From assembly GCA_026419785.1 (NCBI GenBank), contig JAODTK010005530.1, forward strand, positions 1-64,000: a stretch of DNA of 64,000 bases. The letters are read 5' to 3'. Numbering within the stretch: the first letter of the stretch is position 1; each line of letters opens with the position of its first letter. Positions 1-12,459 of the stretch are shown piece by piece. The notes below the pieces were generated by a model that was given only the letters and a program-made list of their open reading frames with translations, had not been told where the DNA came from and did not search any database. A program made the translations under genes and the position numbers. This stretch comes from Sclerodactyla briareus (taxonomy: Eukaryota; Echinodermata; Holothuroidea; Dendrochirotida; Sclerodactylidae).

Positions 1-3000
1 ATATTATTCAAAGTAGGGATCTAGTAAGGAAAAACCTCATTCCTTCACTTTCCCAACCTGCACTGGGGCCTGAATAGTCGAAGGAGGGTAGGTAGTTGCA
101 AAGAAGGAAGCATGCAGGTGTAAATTGGTGGCTTTATTTTCAAGATGTATAGATCGGAGTAAATTCACAAGATCGATTGCGCCCCAAGCAAGGGGAAGGT
201 AGTGTCCCCTCCGGCTAAAAAAAAAAAAAACCTCGGCTTATGCCGCAGCACGGACCTGCTGCACATTTGCTGTTCAGTAAATGACCGTAGTTTCCCAGGC
301 TGAGAACTTATACCCAGTTCGACTCTTGGCATTTCTTTCATAGGTCCTACAATCAGTAGAACCGATACCCTCCACCTCTACGGCCGAAGTATTCCGATAT
401 CGGTCGCTACCAGTGACTGAGCGACCCTCACTCCTCCAACACTTCTATCAAACTCACGAGGTACGTTCGATGAGATGTAGTGAACCTTCATTCGTGGTTT
501 TGCTCTACCGCGGAAGTTATTACTGTGGTAGTAAGTGAACGAGCTGACAACAAAAGAATCATGTTATCTACGTTATATCTATATTCATCAGGAAAATAAC
601 ATATATTTAAATTTCGAATTACAAGAAAAAAAAAAGGTTGAAAAGGTTACCAATAAAATCCTCTCTTTATGAGTCGATAGTCGGGCCGTAACAATTAGGC
701 CACAATGGATGGAAAAACAACCTGTGTTATTCTTTACAATTAATTCATCATGAGAAAGGAGAGAAAAAGTGAAAATGCTTCTAAACCGTGTTTTTAGGAC
801 GGGAATGAAAAATAAATTAAATAAATACTAACCAGACGCAAGGTGCACCGGCATGGAATTACGAAAGACAGTAGCTATTTAGTGACGGTAATCAACGCCC
901 GAACACGGCGCTGTTAATTATGAAGCATTTTTGTATAGCCCTTCACTGGGAGAAGGGGGGGGGGGGGAGGTGGGTGAGCCCTTCATTGGGAGGAGGTGAA
1001 ACTTGGCTTCCTTTATCGGCCAAAAAGGTACGGAATTGCCAGGGAAGTGTGGGAGTTTCAATTTGCTTCTCAAGTTGGTGTTTTGAGTGGTCAAAGATGT
1101 GTGGACTTTCGCGATACCCAGAACATCAGGCAGGTGAGGACCGTCACATCACAACGATGTCGTATGGGGCTACCGATCCGATTGTTTGAGGTTCAGGCTG
1201 AACAAGACAAGGTTCTCTACCACGACGGCTGAAACACACTGCCACATTGGCTGAAGACTCACTCCACTATTTGCCAAACCACCTCGATGTAGAATAGCCC
1301 AACCCTTCGTTTTGATATTACTCAGTTTCCTATTTAGGTTTTTTTTAACGTTCCATGCTACGAATTTTATCGTTCTTCGATATGACGTCACTAAGAATTG
1401 TAGCGCATTTTTAAAATATTCGATTTGGAGAAAGAATATAAATAAATAGTACAGTACACAGATAATTGACAATCTTATTACCACATAGGCATATTTCTCT
1501 TCTGTTGGAATTGGAAACAAAATCGTTGATTAGCGGGCCAAGAAAAAAAAAATCGTTAAAGTGTGACCGGTCGTTTAGTCAACTGGCGCTCATTCAGTGC
1601 AGTCAGCTTGCTCGCTGCCATAAATTCGAAGCGAAGGTCAGGAAGAGTGGGATTCTCACTGATCAGTCATAGATAGAAACATTAGGAAAATTCAACCTCA
1701 AAGGGACTTCCACGACGATTGGACAGCAGGGATGAGACGGACCTACTAGACTTACGTAATGTGTATTGTTTCTGTGATTTCGAAAGCTGACAGGAAAGAC
1801 TGGTCAATGCAAAGTCAATGAAGAACACTGTCACACGATATTAGTGTACGTGATTAGGATATAAACAATTATACACTTCTCCTTTAGGATTCGATATATT
1901 AATGCAAGCAATAATTGATTTCAGAGAGAATATTGTTAATTACGCCTTCAACTATACAAGGATGAAAAAAGAAGCAAATTAATGTTTATAATAAACAAAT
2001 TCGTTTTGCTCCGCTTGTGGCGTCATTGGACCGAGGTAATTAAGTTCAGATAGCGCAAAAAACGAGTTGGTTTGGACCTCCAAATTTAAGATGCTCTGTT
2101 TCGAGAGCAATCTGCTGCATTTGAAAAAAATGAAGTGGTAACACTTCAAAGAGACCTCCAAATATCCAAGTGTTGCTTTGAGGTACCGTATGATTCTATA
2201 AGTGCGGATGCGGGGTGCGGTTTAAATGTCAAAATCGAATTACAACGTTGATAAAGTAGCCAATACGTAAAGAACTGTATGGTGCTGCCGAAGGGCTATG
2301 GGAATACAGCAGTTCAGTATACATACGTTAGTTGGCTCGAGGAGGGAATATGCCGTGAATCCATTGCGGTGGTGCGGCATTAACGCAGCATTGGTAAATG
2401 CGGCCATTTTGCCTACGCGGCGCTCGTTCCATTCTATTGGAATAAAAAAAATTCTTTCCCAATGGAACCCATCTCCATCATGATATCGGAAACCGAATTA
2501 TAAGAGCACTTTTACCGTTCTATGTTCAGGTGAATTCGGCATTCGTGGAATCATGCCGACTTTGCTTACTTGATCAGTTGATGAGCAGGCGCGTACCGAG
2601 AGATTCGTGTTGGGAGGGGGGGGGGGGTGGGGGGGGGGTGTGGCGGCTTGGAACCCTCTTCTGCCCCCCCCCCCTTTGCAAATGAAGTAAATTATGGGTG
2701 CCTAGACAATGCTGTGCAATATTGCTAAAGATACCGATGCTAAAACCTCTATTACTGAATCTGCCAAAAAAAAATTGTTGTGTGAAAAATTTATTGATCA
2801 CTTGGGTCATGGGGAGGGGGGTTGACCCCCAAACTCACCACCCCCCCCCTCCCGTGCTTTACATTCAATTAAAAAACACCCCTACCACAACGATCGCAGA
2901 GACATATCATTATTATCGAATCGATTCCTGCATTCTAACGGTTAACTAACAATGAAACTGTGTAACCTCACAACACGTTGCTAGTCCATACACGGTATAG

Positions 3001-4684
3001 CTATGGGATATGTATTATGTAAACACAAAACAGGGCCAGATTATGGTCAACGTTACCTACAAATGAAAGTTATACTTAAAAAGTATCATGAGCTATCCTG
3101 TCTTCGATATACGAATCCGTTGCTAGTATAAATACATGCAGTTCTTTCAATTTCAGAGACACTATTCAAATGATAACGTAACTTGCCAGCGCGTATTCAT
3201 TATTAAAAAAGACGGACGGCCGGGTAGACCAGGAAAAGTGTATACAAAATTTAGGCACGTTATGAGGCCTTAATAAAAGAAGTATCGGATTTTTTTTTTC
3301 TTTCTAGAAATCGAAATTTATTTATTGCAATTAATTCTCACTTACTTATTTTTCTCAGGCATGTTACTGGGAACACGAGCGGCTGTTTCCCTTCATTTCG
3401 AGCATGATGGGAAACACTAATTGGCCCACGAACCACCACGTAGTTAAAAATTAAAAGAGGGGACATCTTCAATATTATAATGTCTATTAGTATAGGTTGA
3501 TTCGCGACTCGTGCAATTGCCTTCGTTCGCATGTCATCACTAAGTTCGTAACCTAAGCTGGTAGCCTAACTCAGCGGAAATCGGCAAATTGTTTTTAGTT
3601 ACTGTGAGTGTTTCCATCGTCAATTGTACTTCTCGCAGTGGGAAAAATTAAGTCTCGTCTCGTACTGGTTACATAACTCCCTGAGAAAATTTTATCGGTG
3701 AAATTAGCAGAAGTTGGACCCAGTGCGCACTGCCAGAATTAAGGTTTCAATTGTTATGACTCGTTTATGTAACATTTTGAAGAGCGCGAGAATGATTCTA
3801 ATGGTTGTTCATTATTTGGATCTGGGTCATAAAGAAGAAATATGCAGTTAAGAGGGTCGATATGCAAATGCTGGGAACCATGCTACTCTTCTACAAGTCC
3901 ACGGAATGCAAAATTGTGATGATATCGTCCTTCTAACAAATGGACCATGACCACCGACTGGGTGATACACATTAGCACTGCCTGCTCGCAGAGTATTAAA
4001 CTTTGATAGAGATGGAATAATTCTTTCAGGGTGTCATTTGGGTCAAATGATTGTGTTATTTGCCAATTATCTAGTTTATGTATAATCAAAACAGTAACAG
4101 CGCCACCATTTGAAAGCTAATCTGACTTACTGTACTGTCAAGAGCTGGAAAAAGGGTACACAAGAAAATGTCAGTGGACTCTCCATATCAAGTGAAAGTC
4201 TAGTTTCATCGGGAATAAAAACCATCACAACAACTAAGACCCACAATGACCAGTGTGCCTCCTAACTCTTCGTCATTTTCTCAGATTACAGATTGCTAGC
4301 CTTATTGAGAGCGGAAACTCAAATCTACAGATATTTTTTACCCGATCCAATTGTGACTTGTAAAACGTAGATGTATTGGTAGAAGAACCCTCAGATGAGT
4401 TTGCCAGGTGGATACATGACATTTTATGAATGGATTGTTTAAGACAGTGGTTAAAATCTTAGGAGAGTACTTAAAACGGCATCATCTACAGCTGAACGAA
4501 TATGACGCAGTTTGTATATCATTTTGGTCTCGATGTTGTATGAAAATAGTCAATTACGATGAGAGTGACTCGTGTCCCAGTTAATAAAAAAACCATCCAA
4601 AAATAAGATATTTATCTATTTAAAAAGCAATTAGTGTTAATACGACTGCGTCGAAACATACGATTGAAAGCTTCAGGTTAGAGT
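1..4684. other. No recognisable gene; intergenic
   Basis: I see nothing codable here with recognisable family similarity. Short open frames exist but none shows a domain or splice-supported structure. The stretch holds simple-sequence items only: a 14-base A run near 219, a G run near 955-967, and a G/C-run cluster at 2615-2675 and 2838-2852. The cluster begins with CAGGCGCGTACC at 2587, which looks like the end of a TIR-type transposon, but I could not find the matching other end. Confidence 0.5.
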
Positions 4685-5173
4685 CAGCGCGGTTCTACGG
4701 GGGGGGGGGGGTAGGGGGGCTTCAGCCCCCCAAAATCCTCCCAAGCCCCCCCCCAAATTCTCGATGTGACAAAGTAAAAATAAAAAGGTGCAACAAAAAA
4801 TTGAACAGTAGCCAGCAAATGACAACTGACAACCACAACAGTGTCAGCTACAAGAAAAACACTTTAATAAGCCAAGCAACCTACTTAAAGGAACTTCCTC
4901 ATCTGCTTGACCACAGGCCAGACAGCGAGTCCCACAATCAGGGATTCCCTTCAATAATGTCGCTACTCTAAAAAATTTGTCAACCAGAACCTGATAATGG
5001 CTCTAAATGGGAGGATAATGCAACACCCAGAGGAGCGAGAGAGGCTAGTTTCCGTGATCTGGCAGTCGAGATTTTCAAAAAATTCTGTACGCTACGCGCC
5101 AACCTATGTGGCGCTCCGCTGATAGTCTACAAAATTATTAGCCCCCCAAAGTATTTCCTCTAGAACCGCGCTG
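4685..5173. mobile_element. Non-autonomous TIR transposon (hAT-like MITE), 489 bp
   Basis: A perfect 13-bp terminal inverted repeat, CAGCGCGGTTCTA at 4685-4697 and its reverse complement at 5161-5173, bounds a short non-coding element. Just inside the left end is a G run (4700-4711) followed by C runs. The right arm contains the motif CGCGCCAACCTATGTGGCGC, which recurs near 33972 and 34950. The flanks read gttagagt on the left and gttgagt on the right, so an 8-bp target duplication with one lost base is plausible; that would suit a hAT-type element. No transposase is present, so mobility would have depended on an autonomous relative elsewhere. Confidence 0.75.
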
Positions 5174-6538
5174 GTTGAGTATATTTAGGACGGCTACAAA
5201 TGAGGAGAGGATCACTGCAGAAATCATAGACGAGATTTTATCCCCGCTAGATGGGGTTGTTTCGAAAAGAATCCTCCGTTCCCGCCCATGCAGTATTGCC
5301 GAGGTTTGGCGATTTGTAGGTCGCTGAGTTACAACCCCCCACAGCATCGAGATCACTGATGGAGAAGGAGGAGAAAAGAATGATCTGCCTTGTTAGAATC
5401 GTACCAATGCAACGATTAGCCTTCACAATAGCTAAGCCTCACCTATAACCGCATAAAGCAGATGGGGACCCCAGTGGCCTGTGCACAGAGAATTCCAATT
5501 TCAAGCAACCCCTAACTAAGTCGCGCCGAAAGATAGAACTGTATATTTTCCATTTCGGCCACGAACAGCGTTTCAGATGGAACAAATCAAATTACACGAC
5601 TATATAATAATGACGCTGTGATTCAGTCTAAGTAGAACACTTCGTTAAAACGGTTACACTCGCGTGTTTTGGCTACGGTACTGCCTCCGCCGTTACAGAA
5701 GCGGTGACCTTTGTACGCCGAAAGTAGAAAGGGGAACAACTGTAACGACATCGTAACGAGCTTTTCAAAGATGAGAAAATGGGGCCCCTCATTTCATAAA
5801 AAACGGCAACCTGACTGCCGTCAGGAATAATGTTGGCCAATTTTGAAGCAAATCCCGGAAAAAGAGACACACGCCGTCTATCCTTTACTATGATCACAAC
5901 AATGTATTTGAAAAAACAGAACTCCTTTGCATCGTCCGAGAGTTATGAAAAAAAATGAATGGTAAAACCTGCTAAATTATTAATAAAGTTCCACAAACTA
6001 TGTAGAGTTTTCTCGTTTTCACTCCTTTCATGAATGGAAGCATTTATAAACCTCCTACAAATTCGCATTAATAAAATAGGTAGAAATGACTGTAACGTGA
6101 GTTGGATTTCATCGTTACAGCATGGACGTAGTACATTCCCCCATCACAGTACGGGTGCTATATTGAGAGCGCTACAATCTGAGTGCCCCCCAGCCGTTTT
6201 ATTTCACGGTGTCCCTACTTTTGACTGGATTCTTTAATTATCTGATCCAAGGTTAAACTGAAGTCGAGGTCTCACCAGGGGTATTTTGCAGATTGTCGGC
6301 AATCATCGTGTACCGTGCACCACAAAGCAATGTATGCGTTCGCTACAATCCTGTAGGTCTTTCTCGACCCAGGGGCTCGTAATCAGGGACGGAACACTCC
6401 CCCCCGGTGCAGATGATCTCCACAGATTACACTCTCTGGCGGGTGGCGTTCTAAATTATCGTAACGATCATACTACAATAACTGAGGAGAAGTAATAATA
6501 AAATATTAATTTGAAATAATAACAGTTGATAACTAGAC
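5174..6538. other. No recognisable gene; intergenic
   Basis: Nothing identifiable. The longest open frames are under 75 codons and carry no recognisable domain. A (TAATAA)-rich patch lies near 6494-6526 immediately before the next repeat. Confidence 0.45.
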
Positions 6539-7320
6539 ATCGCCTGAGGGTAAACCGGCAACGTGTATATCCCCACCTTCGATCACCTCGAGGGCGGAAA
6601 TTGTTCGCCTTTTGTTTTATCCGAAGGGTTTTTATGACCCAGCGGAAGTGGGAGGTTGGTGTTCCTATGCAGGCACACACCTAGCTCCCAATATGCATAT
6701 CTGCAGTAAAACAGTTCCTAAGAAATTCGAAACGGCCGTTGGCTCAGTGAAAAACTTAGTTTCGCAAAACAAAAACAAAAATTCCATACAATCCCATCGG
6801 GGCAACGCCCACTTTTGCCCTAGAGATTTTAATTAGACGATCAAGTGTGCGAAGAAAAACAAAAAAACAATGTCAGTTCTGCAAAAAAGAATCAGTTTCG
6901 CATGTCAGAAACTCAAAATGGCCGCGGGTGGGTTGTAGGGGCGAAAACAAAAGTGGATCTCAAAATGATCGCCATGCGGAAATGAATCCAAAATGGCCGC
7001 CGTCAGAGCGTCGGGCGAGGCCCACCTTTTTACCCGTTCAATATTTTCACTAGACGATCATGTGTGCAAAGTTTCATATGGATCCGACAAGGCATAGAGA
7101 GTTATTGTAAAAACACTATCAATTCAGTTTCGTTGAAAATCCAAAATAGCCGACGTCAGAGTGGTGCGGTGACGCCCATATTCGAACTCTCTGAGATTTC
7201 GAAAGGCAAACATGTGAGCAAAGTTTCGTGCCAATCGGACATTGCCTAGAGAGGTTATGGCGTTAACAGGAGAATCTTCCGGCGGCGGAGAAGACGACGA
7301 TGCCAAAACCATAGGCCCAA
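6539..7320 (+). repeat. Solo arm related to the foldback element at 7796-9546
   Basis: The sequence starts ATCGCCTGAGGGTAAACC at 6539 and follows the same order of motifs as the left arm at 7796-8850: a 'tatatcccc' segment, 'GTTCGCCTT', 'GTGGGAGGTTG', 'GCCGCCGTCAGAGCG', 'CATGTGTGCAAAGTTTCA' and a GGCGGCGG core near 7276. Divergence between the two is substantial, with many small indels. It ends near the 'atgccaaaaccat' motif at about 7300. It is one direct copy, without an opposing arm of its own. Confidence 0.65.
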
Positions 7321-7795
7321 CATTAGCCCCACTATTCGTCATAGTTTGTAACGTGTGTGTATATCGTTAACACTGAGCTAAGAGCAGAGAAATGCTCCAG
7401 AGTAGCATTTCCCTGCGAGAGCATGTGTGTCCAGGCTTTTTTTCATCAGCGCCCCTTGGAAGTTTCTTCGCAAGCACCTGGTTTGTATTCAGGAGGCATA
7501 CGGTATGTCATATGTAGTGCAATGGATTGCCCTCATTTCCAAACATGTATTGGATGAAATTCCAGATGTGGATATATTCAATAACATAGGAAGTGATGTT
7601 ACATTACCATTACACAAAATCCACCGGTTTAATGTTCACCTCTAAATCAGTACATGGCCATTTGGGGTAGTGTCGTCTCCCTTAATATGACAAGCCTTCA
7701 TGGTCAAGTGCAACTTTCAGTTCTAAAATGGAAAGTTCCACCTTATAACCCCATAAGCCATACACATACAAACAAACCATTGAAAAAATAGACAA

Positions 7796-9546
7796 ATCGC
7801 TGGCGGGTAAACGGGCCACGTGTATATCCCCGCTTTCGACCAATCAGAGGGGACTGTTCGCCTTGTTTTGTTTTTGTTGTCATCAGAAGTGTATTAGACC
7901 GGGGAAGTGGGAGGTTGATTCCAATGCGCACACCATGCTCCGATATGCAAATCTGCAGTAGTAAATTCAGTTCTGTCAGAAATTCGAAATGGAAGTGGGG
8001 GGGGTCTAGGGGGCGAACTTATGGTCTGAAAATGATCGGTTTGTTCCGAAACGTGCAAAACTGGAAGGAAATCATTTACCCGAGCAGTTTAAAATGGCCG
8101 CCAGATTGGGTCATCTGGGGCAGAAATAAACGGTGGTCTCAAAAAAATGCCATGCTCGAAACGCGCCAAATCAGCGGAGAACTATGGTTAGTGAATATTT
8201 GCAAAAAATCAAAATGGCTGCCGGGTGGGGGTTCGTATGGGGGTGAAAAGCAAAACAAAATCCCAAAATGGCCCGCCGTCGGAGGCGGTCGGGCGACGTC
8301 CACTGTTTCACCCATCAAGATTTTCATTACGGAATCATGTGTGCAAAGTTTGAAGAAAAAAACAATGTGACAAATCTGCGCATAAATGATTTTCCAAAAA
8401 AATCAAAATAGCAGCGGGTGGAGGCGTATGGGGCGGAAAAAGTTGGTCTTTAAACGATTTCGCCATGCTTCAAAACGTGCGAATAAGCGAAAAAAACTCC
8501 GTTTCGCAAAAAATAAAAAATGGCCGCGGCGGGCGCGTTTAGACCCATTCAAGATTTTCTTTTTTTAAACGATTCAGAGTGCCAAAGTTTATATGGATCA
8601 AAACAAGGCACTGGGGCGTAAGTGTACAAACACTATAGAAATACAGTGTAGTTTGGAAATCAAAGATGGCCACCGCCAGATTGGTGCTGCGACGCCTACA
8701 TTCGAGTTCAGTCCGAAGTTCGTGAGGGCGAAATGTGTGCAAAGTTTCGAGTCAATCGACACATGGGTTGGAGAGTTATCGCGTTAACACGTAAGTTTTC
8801 CGGCGGCGGCGACGACAGCGATGCCAAAACCATAATTTCCCACGAAGTGGATGACAGTCATGAAACTTTGCATACACGTTCGCTCTTACGAAAATCTCGG
8901 ATGATTCGAATGTGGGCGTCGCAGTAGCACCAATCTGACGGTGGCTATCTGAGATTTCAACGAAACTGAATTGCTAGTGCTTGTACAATAACTCACTAGT
9001 GTTTGTCGGATCCATATGAAAATTTGGCACACTATGATCGTCTAATGGGGAATTTTGAAGCTGAAAAAGTGAACGTTGTTTCCGCCCCATACGACCCCAC
9101 CGGCGGCCATTTTGAAAATATTTTCCCGCATATTTGATAATGTTTTCTTTTTCAAACTTTGCTCACATGATCACGTAATGAAACTTCCTAATGGGTGAAA
9201 CAGGGGCGTCGCCCGCCGCTCTGACGGCGGCCATTCTTTTTTGTTTCAAATCTTTGCGAAAAATGAGTTTGCACTTATCTGTGAAGTTTGTTTTTTTTTT
9301 TGAAGCATGGCGATCATTTTGAGACCAACTTTTGTGTTCGCCCCAAAACGACCCTATTCGGATTTTGGACTTTTTTTTGGGGGGGGGGGGGGCGGGCATT
9401 TTTTGGCGCATTTGGCGCATGGTGTGTGCATCGGAACCAACATCCGATGGGTCATGAATCCCCTTCTGATAAAAAAAAAATCAAGGCGAACAATGTCACC
9501 CTATGGATTAATCGAAAGTGGGGATATTGATTACCCGACAGGCGAT
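7796..9546. mobile_element. Foldback (long terminal inverted repeat) element, about 1.75 kb
   Basis: The left arm (7796 to about 8790) and right arm (about 8860 to 9546, inverted) share the same series of motifs in opposite orientation. Left: ATCGCTGGCGGGTAAAC. Right, reverse complement: ATCGCCTGTCGGGTAATC. Both arms carry 'GTTCGCCTTG', the 'tggccgccgtcagagcg' segment, 'catgtgtgcaaagtttga' and the GGCGGCGG core. The centre, about 8798-8850, is a single GGCGGCGGCGACGACAGCG stretch, so the whole can fold into one long hairpin. A G run (about 9379-9391) interrupts the right arm. No transposase-like reading frame is visible. Target-site duplication is not clear. Confidence 0.7.
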
Positions 9547-9934
9547 GTATTCTCAACTGCAAGCACGGCCTATTTATGGCGGGAATCGCGGAGTCCAAGA
9601 AGTCGTTGTCATTCTTTTAGCAGGATGCCGTGTACTCGGCTAGTTGACCATTGTTATACTGGCATATTTAGTAAGGTACGCCCTGTATTACTCACGTGAT
9701 CCCTCATATCTGTGCTGTTGGTGTGGAAATCACCCCTATTTGTTCGACTACTGTTTGGTCCAATGCTTTCCGGGGTGTGAGTGGGGGCGGGGGTGAGTCA
9801 TAACTGTTTTAAGCTATTGAGGCCTACCTAACCACCATGCTGTTGCACTTAGCTAGTTTCGTATTGCAATAATTCATTGATACAATTTTATTATGTATGC
9901 AACCTGTTATATTTTCGTTCTATTCGCACAACAT

Positions 9935-10003
9935 ATCGATCTATCTATCTATCTAATCTATCTACTATTATCTCTCTACTATCTATCTATCTATCTATCT
10001 AAT
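9935..10003. repeat. (ATCT)n microsatellite
   Basis: Tandem CTAT/ATCT tetranucleotide with a few interruptions (TCTACTATTA, TCTCTCTA). It may be the tail of a LINE, but no coding remnant precedes it. Confidence 0.9.
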
Positions 10004-10978
10004 CCAGTGTGTCACCAACCAAACTGGTCATCGTTGATGGATGTCGAACCAAAACTGGACAGAAATGTTATTTGACTCATGGGACATGTTTGACTTGGTG
10101 AATTCAGGTCAAAGGTCATCGAATGAGCATATAGATAATATGTGTAAAATGTCGAAATGAATCTCCTCCTTCTAAGCGGTACCTTAGATTTCTTTGAAGC
10201 TGTGCCATAATGTTCTTCTTGGAGTGGGTGCTCCTTTCAGCTCGTTCATCGATTTTGGGATTGACGTCATACACCTCGTGCCTTCAGAGTCAAAACAGTC
10301 ACAATTCTTATGGAGAAGAAGCTTACATATCACAGAAAGTCATTCTTCGATGAAATGTTTGCAAACAAACGCCCAATTTCATTGACCTTCGGGACATCTT
10401 TGACCATGTCAGAGGGGCGCAATAGACCACTTCGTTGAATTGCCTTCTCTCTTCTCTCCTCAATTGGTCATTTTTCGATGAATGTTGACCAAACTGAGTA
10501 AAATGTTTATTGACTGTCAAAGCATCTTTAGCCATATGAATATCGAAGTCAAATTCATTACAAGGCCCAATAGGCCTTGTTGTAAACTGCTTTTTTGCCT
10601 GATATCTTGAATCAGTTAACACGTAATTGTCCATTTCGTCTTAGTACATTTGCGGTTCGTAGCGACATGCACCCTTGGTGCTCTAGTTACTAGGCACAAC
10701 AGGATTTTCTCCTTGGCTGCTTGAAACAAGTCCATAACAGTTCAAGTTGATCGAATAGGCAATTCTGACTGACTGTGTTTATTTGTTATTTGTTTTCCTC
10801 CCCGTTGTTGGCCTCAAATAACTTTTGAATATTCGCCTCTTCTCATGGCCACCCCCCCCCCTTGTTCCTTGGAATATGTCCGGTCTGGGCCGAAAGAACA
10901 TTAATGACATTTCAGTTGTGGTAATACTGATGCCGAATTTACGTCTTAACTACTTTTTTACTCACCTGCCATTTGCAG
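10004..10978. other. Repeat-like spacer, no gene seen
   Basis: Contains recurring 'TTTGACC/TTTGAC' and 'GGTCATTTTTCGATGAA' phrases (for example 10024-10060, 10330-10350, 10465-10490), suggesting an old tandemly arranged repeat. It also has short C runs near 10852. The final 40 bases are pyrimidine-rich and end in TTTGCAG, the acceptor of the candidate exon that follows. Confidence 0.45.
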
Positions 10979-11138
10979 GAACGTCCCGAATAGAGGGTCT
11001 CCGAAGTACTGAAACCGAGGCTCCAGCGGCTCTAGTAGGTACTGCCCTTCAAATCGAAGAGGTCAAAGGTTCCCGAGAACGGACAGTACCTCTGTGACGT
11101 CACCGAGCGTTATAATTCCTTGGAGAATTAGAACACAG
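10979..11138 (+). CDS. Candidate exon with immunoglobulin-like domain end (frame-disrupted)
   Basis: A pyrimidine-rich stretch ending in TTTGCAG (10972-10978) and a strong donor ACAG|GTAAGA (11138/11139) bound a 160-bp segment on the plus strand. One frame reads LQIEEVKGSRE; a one-base shift then gives GQYLCDVTERYNSLEN. Together this resembles strands E and F of an I-set immunoglobulin domain (pattern L-x-I-x-x-V then G-x-Y-x-C). A stop (TAG) follows N near the end of the exon. The family assignment rests on these two short strings, and the needed frameshift lowers confidence. No neighbouring exon of the same gene was recognised. If real, it would belong to a secreted or membrane Ig-domain protein, damaged either by sequencing error or decay. 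Confidence 0.35.
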
Positions 11139-11309
11139 GTAAGATAGACAGTGATGCTGCCGTTGTATATTGAGGCACGGTGAAAGTTTTGTCACCCCCG
11201 CCGTGCAGACCGGCAGAATTGTTCAAATAGTGGTCGGCAGTCTCCATGACGATTGGTCAGTGTTTTTGAATCCTTGGCCGAAAGCAAAATGAATCCATGC
11301 AGTCACGCG

Positions 11310-11408
11310 TGTGCGATTGTGGTGGTGTGGTGTGTGTTTGTGTGTATGTTGTGTGTGTGTAATTATGTGTGTGTGTACTGCGTGTGGTGTGTGTGTGTGT
11401 GTGTGTGA
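11310..11408. repeat. (TG)n microsatellite at the left edge of block C
   Basis: Interrupted TG/GTGTGTG dinucleotide run. A comparable TG tract at 51437-51502 stands at the left edge of block D, so it belongs to the duplicated unit. Confidence 0.9.
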
Positions 11409-11679
11409 CACTCGTTTCCACGCGATATCTAACAACGCCAAGCATGTATTATGTTCATATCAGTAGGTAGGTGTCACCCATGAAGGGATGACCCCTTATT
11501 GTTTTTTGGTACCAATCGATGGTCGTTGCAAGGCCATGAGGGTCCACTTGAAAAGTGTTTCCGCACGAGATCTAATGACGCGAGCCGGTATGAAATTCAT
11601 ATTGGTAGGTAGGTTAATCCTGCGGGATGACCCTATTGTTTTTGGTGTGAGGTCAAGGTCATTTAGGGTCATCATATGG

Positions 11680-12200
11680 CATCTTATATATCTTGGGCAA
11701 CGAACATTTTAGAGTGATGTCGTATGAAAGTTTTGTTCGTCTGGTTGAAATACATCTGGTGCCGACTTTGACCTCTGACCTGTGATTTTGCCTGTTTTTT
11801 CTTGTAGTGGCCGGGGGGAAGCGTCTTGTTAAGACAACAAAAAATTCATGACACTAACCATTACTCGATTACTCTTCTCCACAATCTATCTCAAGGACTG
11901 GAAGTCAAGACAGCTAAAATCGTCATATATCTCGGCAACGAACATTTTGGAGGACTGTCATAATGGAAAGTGTTTCGTTCGTCTGGGTGGAAATACTCTG
12001 TTACCAACTTAGAACTCATTTGACCTATTGACCTTTTGACCTATTGACCTTTTGACCTGGTGATTTTGCATGCTTTTTATGTGTTGGCCGGAAGCGTTTT
12101 TTGTTAAGGACAACCGAAAAAGTCAATGACCCTACCATACTATGATACTCTTATCACAAGCTATCTCAATGAATGTGGAAGGTCAAACAGCGAGAAACAC
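11680..12200. repeat. Internal tandem array in block C, about 240-bp period, two units
   Basis: The motif 'tatctcggcaacgaacattttggagga' occurs near 11685 (degenerate) and 11926, each followed by 'gtttcgttcgtctgggtg..aaatac', runs of TGACCT, 'ttttgtta..gacaac' and 'caatgac'. Block D carries three units of the same repeat (51805-52640), so copy number differs between the duplicates. Confidence 0.7.
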
Positions 12201-12459
12201 TGGAAATGTGATAATTTGGCATTTGACATTGGCATCCTCACAGATAATCTAATGAATGCAAGTACTATCAGTTCAAAATTAAGGTGTGTGGATTGTACAC
12301 ATGATGAATAATAACCCTATTGTTTTTTGGTATAGGTCAAAGGTCTTCCAAGGTCACATAGGACAATCCTTATAGCCTCTGCACCGATTTCATTGTAACA
12401 GATTGAGAACAAGCATATGCCAACCAAACAAATATTTCCCCCAGTGAAGCCAGTACACA

